A stretch of 7,087 nt of DNA from Actinomycetota bacterium (GTDB lineage: Bacteria > Actinomycetota > AC-67): contig VAYV01000233.1 in NCBI GenBank assembly GCA_005883175.1, positions 1-7,087 of the forward strand. The letters run 5' to 3'. Shown one piece after another: positions 5,860-7,087 of this stretch. How positions within the stretch are numbered: position 1 is the stretch's first letter; each line of letters starts with the position of its first letter. The notes under the pieces are model-generated. The model was not told where the DNA came from and did not search any database. It worked only from the letters and a program-made list of their open reading frames with translations. The position numbers and the translations under genes were made by a program.

Positions 5860-6399
5860 TCAGCCGCCGGCCAGCACGTCGCTGGGATCTGCTTCGCCGG
5901 TTTGATACCGGCGTGCGAGCTCTTCGTTCAGCGAGTCGAGCACGTCGAGGAGCGGGCGGCGCTGCGCGGACACCTCGTGCTCCGCTCCCTCCAGCTCACC
6001 GATGATCCGCCGGATCTCGGTCTCGTCGAGACTCGGGAGGTTCGCGATCGTGTCGTCGGACACGAGCTTCGTCACGCGCCGGTGCGGGTGGGCAAAGTCC
6101 AGATTGGGGTCGTTCAGCGGCAGGGAGCCCCGACTCGGACCACGCTGTTCATCGCCGGAGAGGATCGAGGGCAAGAGCTCGAGGAGCGTTCCGGCATCCT
6201 CGCCGCGCGCGCGGCGCTCCAGCTCCTTGGTCAGGATGGCGAGCCGGCCGTGCAGCATGCGCCGCTCGTACGACAGCAGGGCCTCCTCTTCCCGGGTTTC
6301 CGCGCGCATCGAGCGGACTTCGTCGGTCGAGCGCGCGCGAAGGTCCGCCAGGTAACCGGCGTCCAGGATGTGGTCGAGCCTGCGCTTGTTCTGGGGCAC
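5860..6399 (-). CDS. rsiG: RsiG-like c-di-GMP-responsive anti-sigma factor
   Basis: In Streptomyces, RsiG binds the sporulation sigma factor WhiG when loaded with a c-di-GMP dimer, through E(X)3S(X)2R(X)3Q(X)3D motifs on two antiparallel helices. This 179-residue homologue has the same layout. The first helix holds EALLSYERRMLHGRLAILTK (39-58), matching the Streptomyces pattern SYLRRLLQGRIDILR. After a 75-residue linker the second holds EHEVSAQRRPLLDVLD (140-155), then EELARRYQTGEA, matching EIARRYREGEA. Glu, Ser and Arg are kept in both motifs (E39/S43/R46 and E140/S144/R147). Gln is His50 and Leu151, and the first Asp is Ala54; Asp155 is kept. Altered ligand affinity is therefore possible. 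No WhiG/FliA-type sigma gene is in the window. The GTG start at 6399 has no Shine-Dalgarno but has TAGCAT six bases upstream, suggesting a leaderless mRNA. The response regulator/HD-GYP pair follows 138 bp downstream. Confidence 0.83.
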   Translation of the reverse strand: MPQNKRRLDHILDAGYLADLRARSTDEVRSMRAETREEEALLSYERRMLHGRLAILTKELERRARGEDAGTLLELLPSILSGDEQRGPSRGSLPLNDPNLDFAHPHRRVTKLVSDDTIANLPSLDETEIRRIIGELEGAEHEVSAQRRPLLDVLDSLNEELARRYQTGEADPSDVLAGG

Positions 6400-6411
6400 G
6401 CGACGATGCTA
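6400..6411 (-). promoter_or_regulatory. -10 box for a leaderless rsiG-like start
   Basis: TAGCAT at 6411-6406 plus six bases precedes GTG at 6399, the geometry expected if transcription starts at the start codon. The -35 region at a 17-base spacing is TTCCCG, a poor match, so activator dependence or a non-housekeeping sigma is possible. Confidence 0.45.
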
Positions 6412-6648
6412 ACGCAGAACATCGGGCGCGGGAATGCCCTGGCGCAGGTGTTTCGATGCCGACCGGCTCAACGTGGGTTCGGATCCGGCGATGCCCGACT
6501 TGCGCGGAATGCGACCCCCGACCACCCTGTGCGAATGGCTTGAATTGGCCTTGCTCCGTCGAGAACCGGCCAAGAGACTAAGGTCCTACACGAGGGCGCT
6601 CGTGGTGTCGGCGTGCGCCGAAGGGGCTGCCGTTCAGGCGGGGGGGAC
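6412..6648. other. 237-bp divergent intergenic region with stem-loop potential
   Basis: No convincing gene is seen; a plus-strand frame at 6434-6691 has no family pattern and overlaps the next gene's signal-peptide region. The right half can form three hairpins on the plus strand: TTGGCC 6545-6550 with GGCCAA 6568-6573 (inner CTC/GAG pairing), CACGAG 6589-6594 with CTCGTG 6599-6604 around GGCG, and CGGC 6609-6612 with GCCG 6617-6620. These could lie in the 5' leader of the secreted-protein gene. They match no riboswitch that I can name. No good plus-strand promoter was found; TAAGGT at 6579 is a possible -10 without a spaced -35. Confidence 0.45.
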
Positions 6649-7087
6649 ATGTTTGCTACGTCGCACAGGCCCTATCGGGTCACGTTTCTAACCACATTCA
6701 TCGTCTGCTTGCTCGCGGCGGGGATCCTGCCCGCCCACGCTGCCACCACCAGCAAGCAGTTCTCGCTCGACGTCGGGAACCACGCGGTCGGCGCGGGCCA
6801 CACCGACGACTACACGATGACGCTGACGAACGAGTCGGCGCCGCAGGCTCTCGGCTCAGCGGAGATCACGCCCCCGGCGGGATTCACGATCGTCGGTTCG
6901 TCGCTACCGAATGCCTGCTCCCCAACCAACACCACGGGCTGCTCGTCGGTGAGCGGCAATGTGATTCGCCTGCGGACCCTGAACCTCACCGCAGGGTCCG
7001 TCGCCTTCACGGTTCGCGTGGAGGCTCCCTGCGTCGCCGGCTCCTATTCATGGGCCGCGGCGGTGAAGCAGTCGAACGACTTCAACG
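6649..7087 (+). CDS. secreted protein with Ig-like/DUF11-type extracellular domain, 5' part (runs off right edge)
   Basis: 146 codons are visible from the ATG at 6649, preceded by a run of seven G that can act as ribosome-binding site. Residues 1-31 form a Sec signal peptide: basic lead (H6, R7, R10), hydrophobic core 11-27, and cleavage after PAHA (28-31). The mature part is rich in Thr, Ser, Ala and Gly with alternating beta-strand patterns, such as FSLDVGNHAVGAGHTDDYTM and a later ITPPAGFTIVGSSLP, resembling the beta-sandwich repeats of large bacterial surface proteins. Cys90, Cys98 and Cys128 could form disulfides outside the cell. No lipobox is seen, although Cys20 lies in the signal core. 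The C-terminus, which would show any anchor, is outside the window. Start and secretion are well supported; the domain assignment is weak. Confidence 0.75.
   Translation, partial: MFATSHRPYRVTFLTTFIVCLLAAGILPAHAATTSKQFSLDVGNHAVGAGHTDDYTMTLTNESAPQALGSAEITPPAGFTIVGSSLPNACSPTNTTGCSSVSGNVIRLRTLNLTAGSVAFTVRVEAPCVAGSYSWAAAVKQSNDFN

Noticed and set aside
6460..6495. tRNA-like T-loop (GGTTCGGATCC)
   Set aside because: The flanking bases do not form a 5-bp T stem and no acceptor, D or anticodon arms can be built around it.
6434..6691. Small plus-strand gene in the divergent region (85 codons)
   Set aside because: It has no ribosome site, shows no recognisable protein pattern, and overlaps the well-supported secreted-protein start in another frame.

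Overview
The window reads as chromosomal DNA of a high-GC actinobacterium. Three independent family assignments point to Actinomycetota: the mycothiol glycosyltransferase MshA, a heparin-binding-haemagglutinin (HbhA)-like protein beside its XRE-type regulator, and a homologue of RsiG, the c-di-GMP-responsive anti-sigma factor known from Streptomyces and relatives. Several genes appear to be leaderless, with a TANNNT box six bases before a GTG start, which also fits this phylum. The class cannot be fixed from the sequence. The protein sequences diverge enough from Streptomyces and Mycobacterium to suggest a deeper or uncultured lineage, possibly a metagenome contig.

Nearly everything lies on the minus strand, so the gene order in transcription runs from right to left. 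At the far right, on the plus strand, is the 5' end of a secreted protein (6649 to the edge). A 237-bp divergent region separates it from an rsiG-like gene (5860-6399, minus). Next come a single-domain response regulator (5335-5721) and an HD-GYP c-di-GMP phosphodiesterase that overlaps it by 14 bp (4551-5348). A metallophosphoesterase (3880-4528) follows, broken by an internal deletion and frameshift. Its stop codon overlaps the ATG of an AsnaseII-family L-asparaginase (2957-3880). An XRE regulator (2276-2863) then carries an in-frame TAA at codon 68, and is followed by an HbhA-like Lys/Ala-rich protein (1655-2152), a strong intrinsic terminator (1611-1638), a FemAB/BioF2-like GNAT acyltransferase (598-1590) and the first 180 codons of mshA (540 to the left edge).

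The most interesting unit is rsiG / response regulator / HD-GYP (4551-6399). A protein expected to release or hold a WhiG/FliA-type sigma factor according to c-di-GMP sits directly upstream of a phosphorylation-controlled c-di-GMP hydrolase. The pair could form a local signal-to-sigma circuit. The RsiG homologue keeps the Glu, Ser and Arg of both c-di-GMP motifs but has lost both Gln residues and one Asp.

Two adjacent loci carry disabling lesions (stop codon at 2660-2662; deletion and frameshift near 4320-4331). These may be real gene decay or assembly errors, and the sequence alone cannot separate the two.
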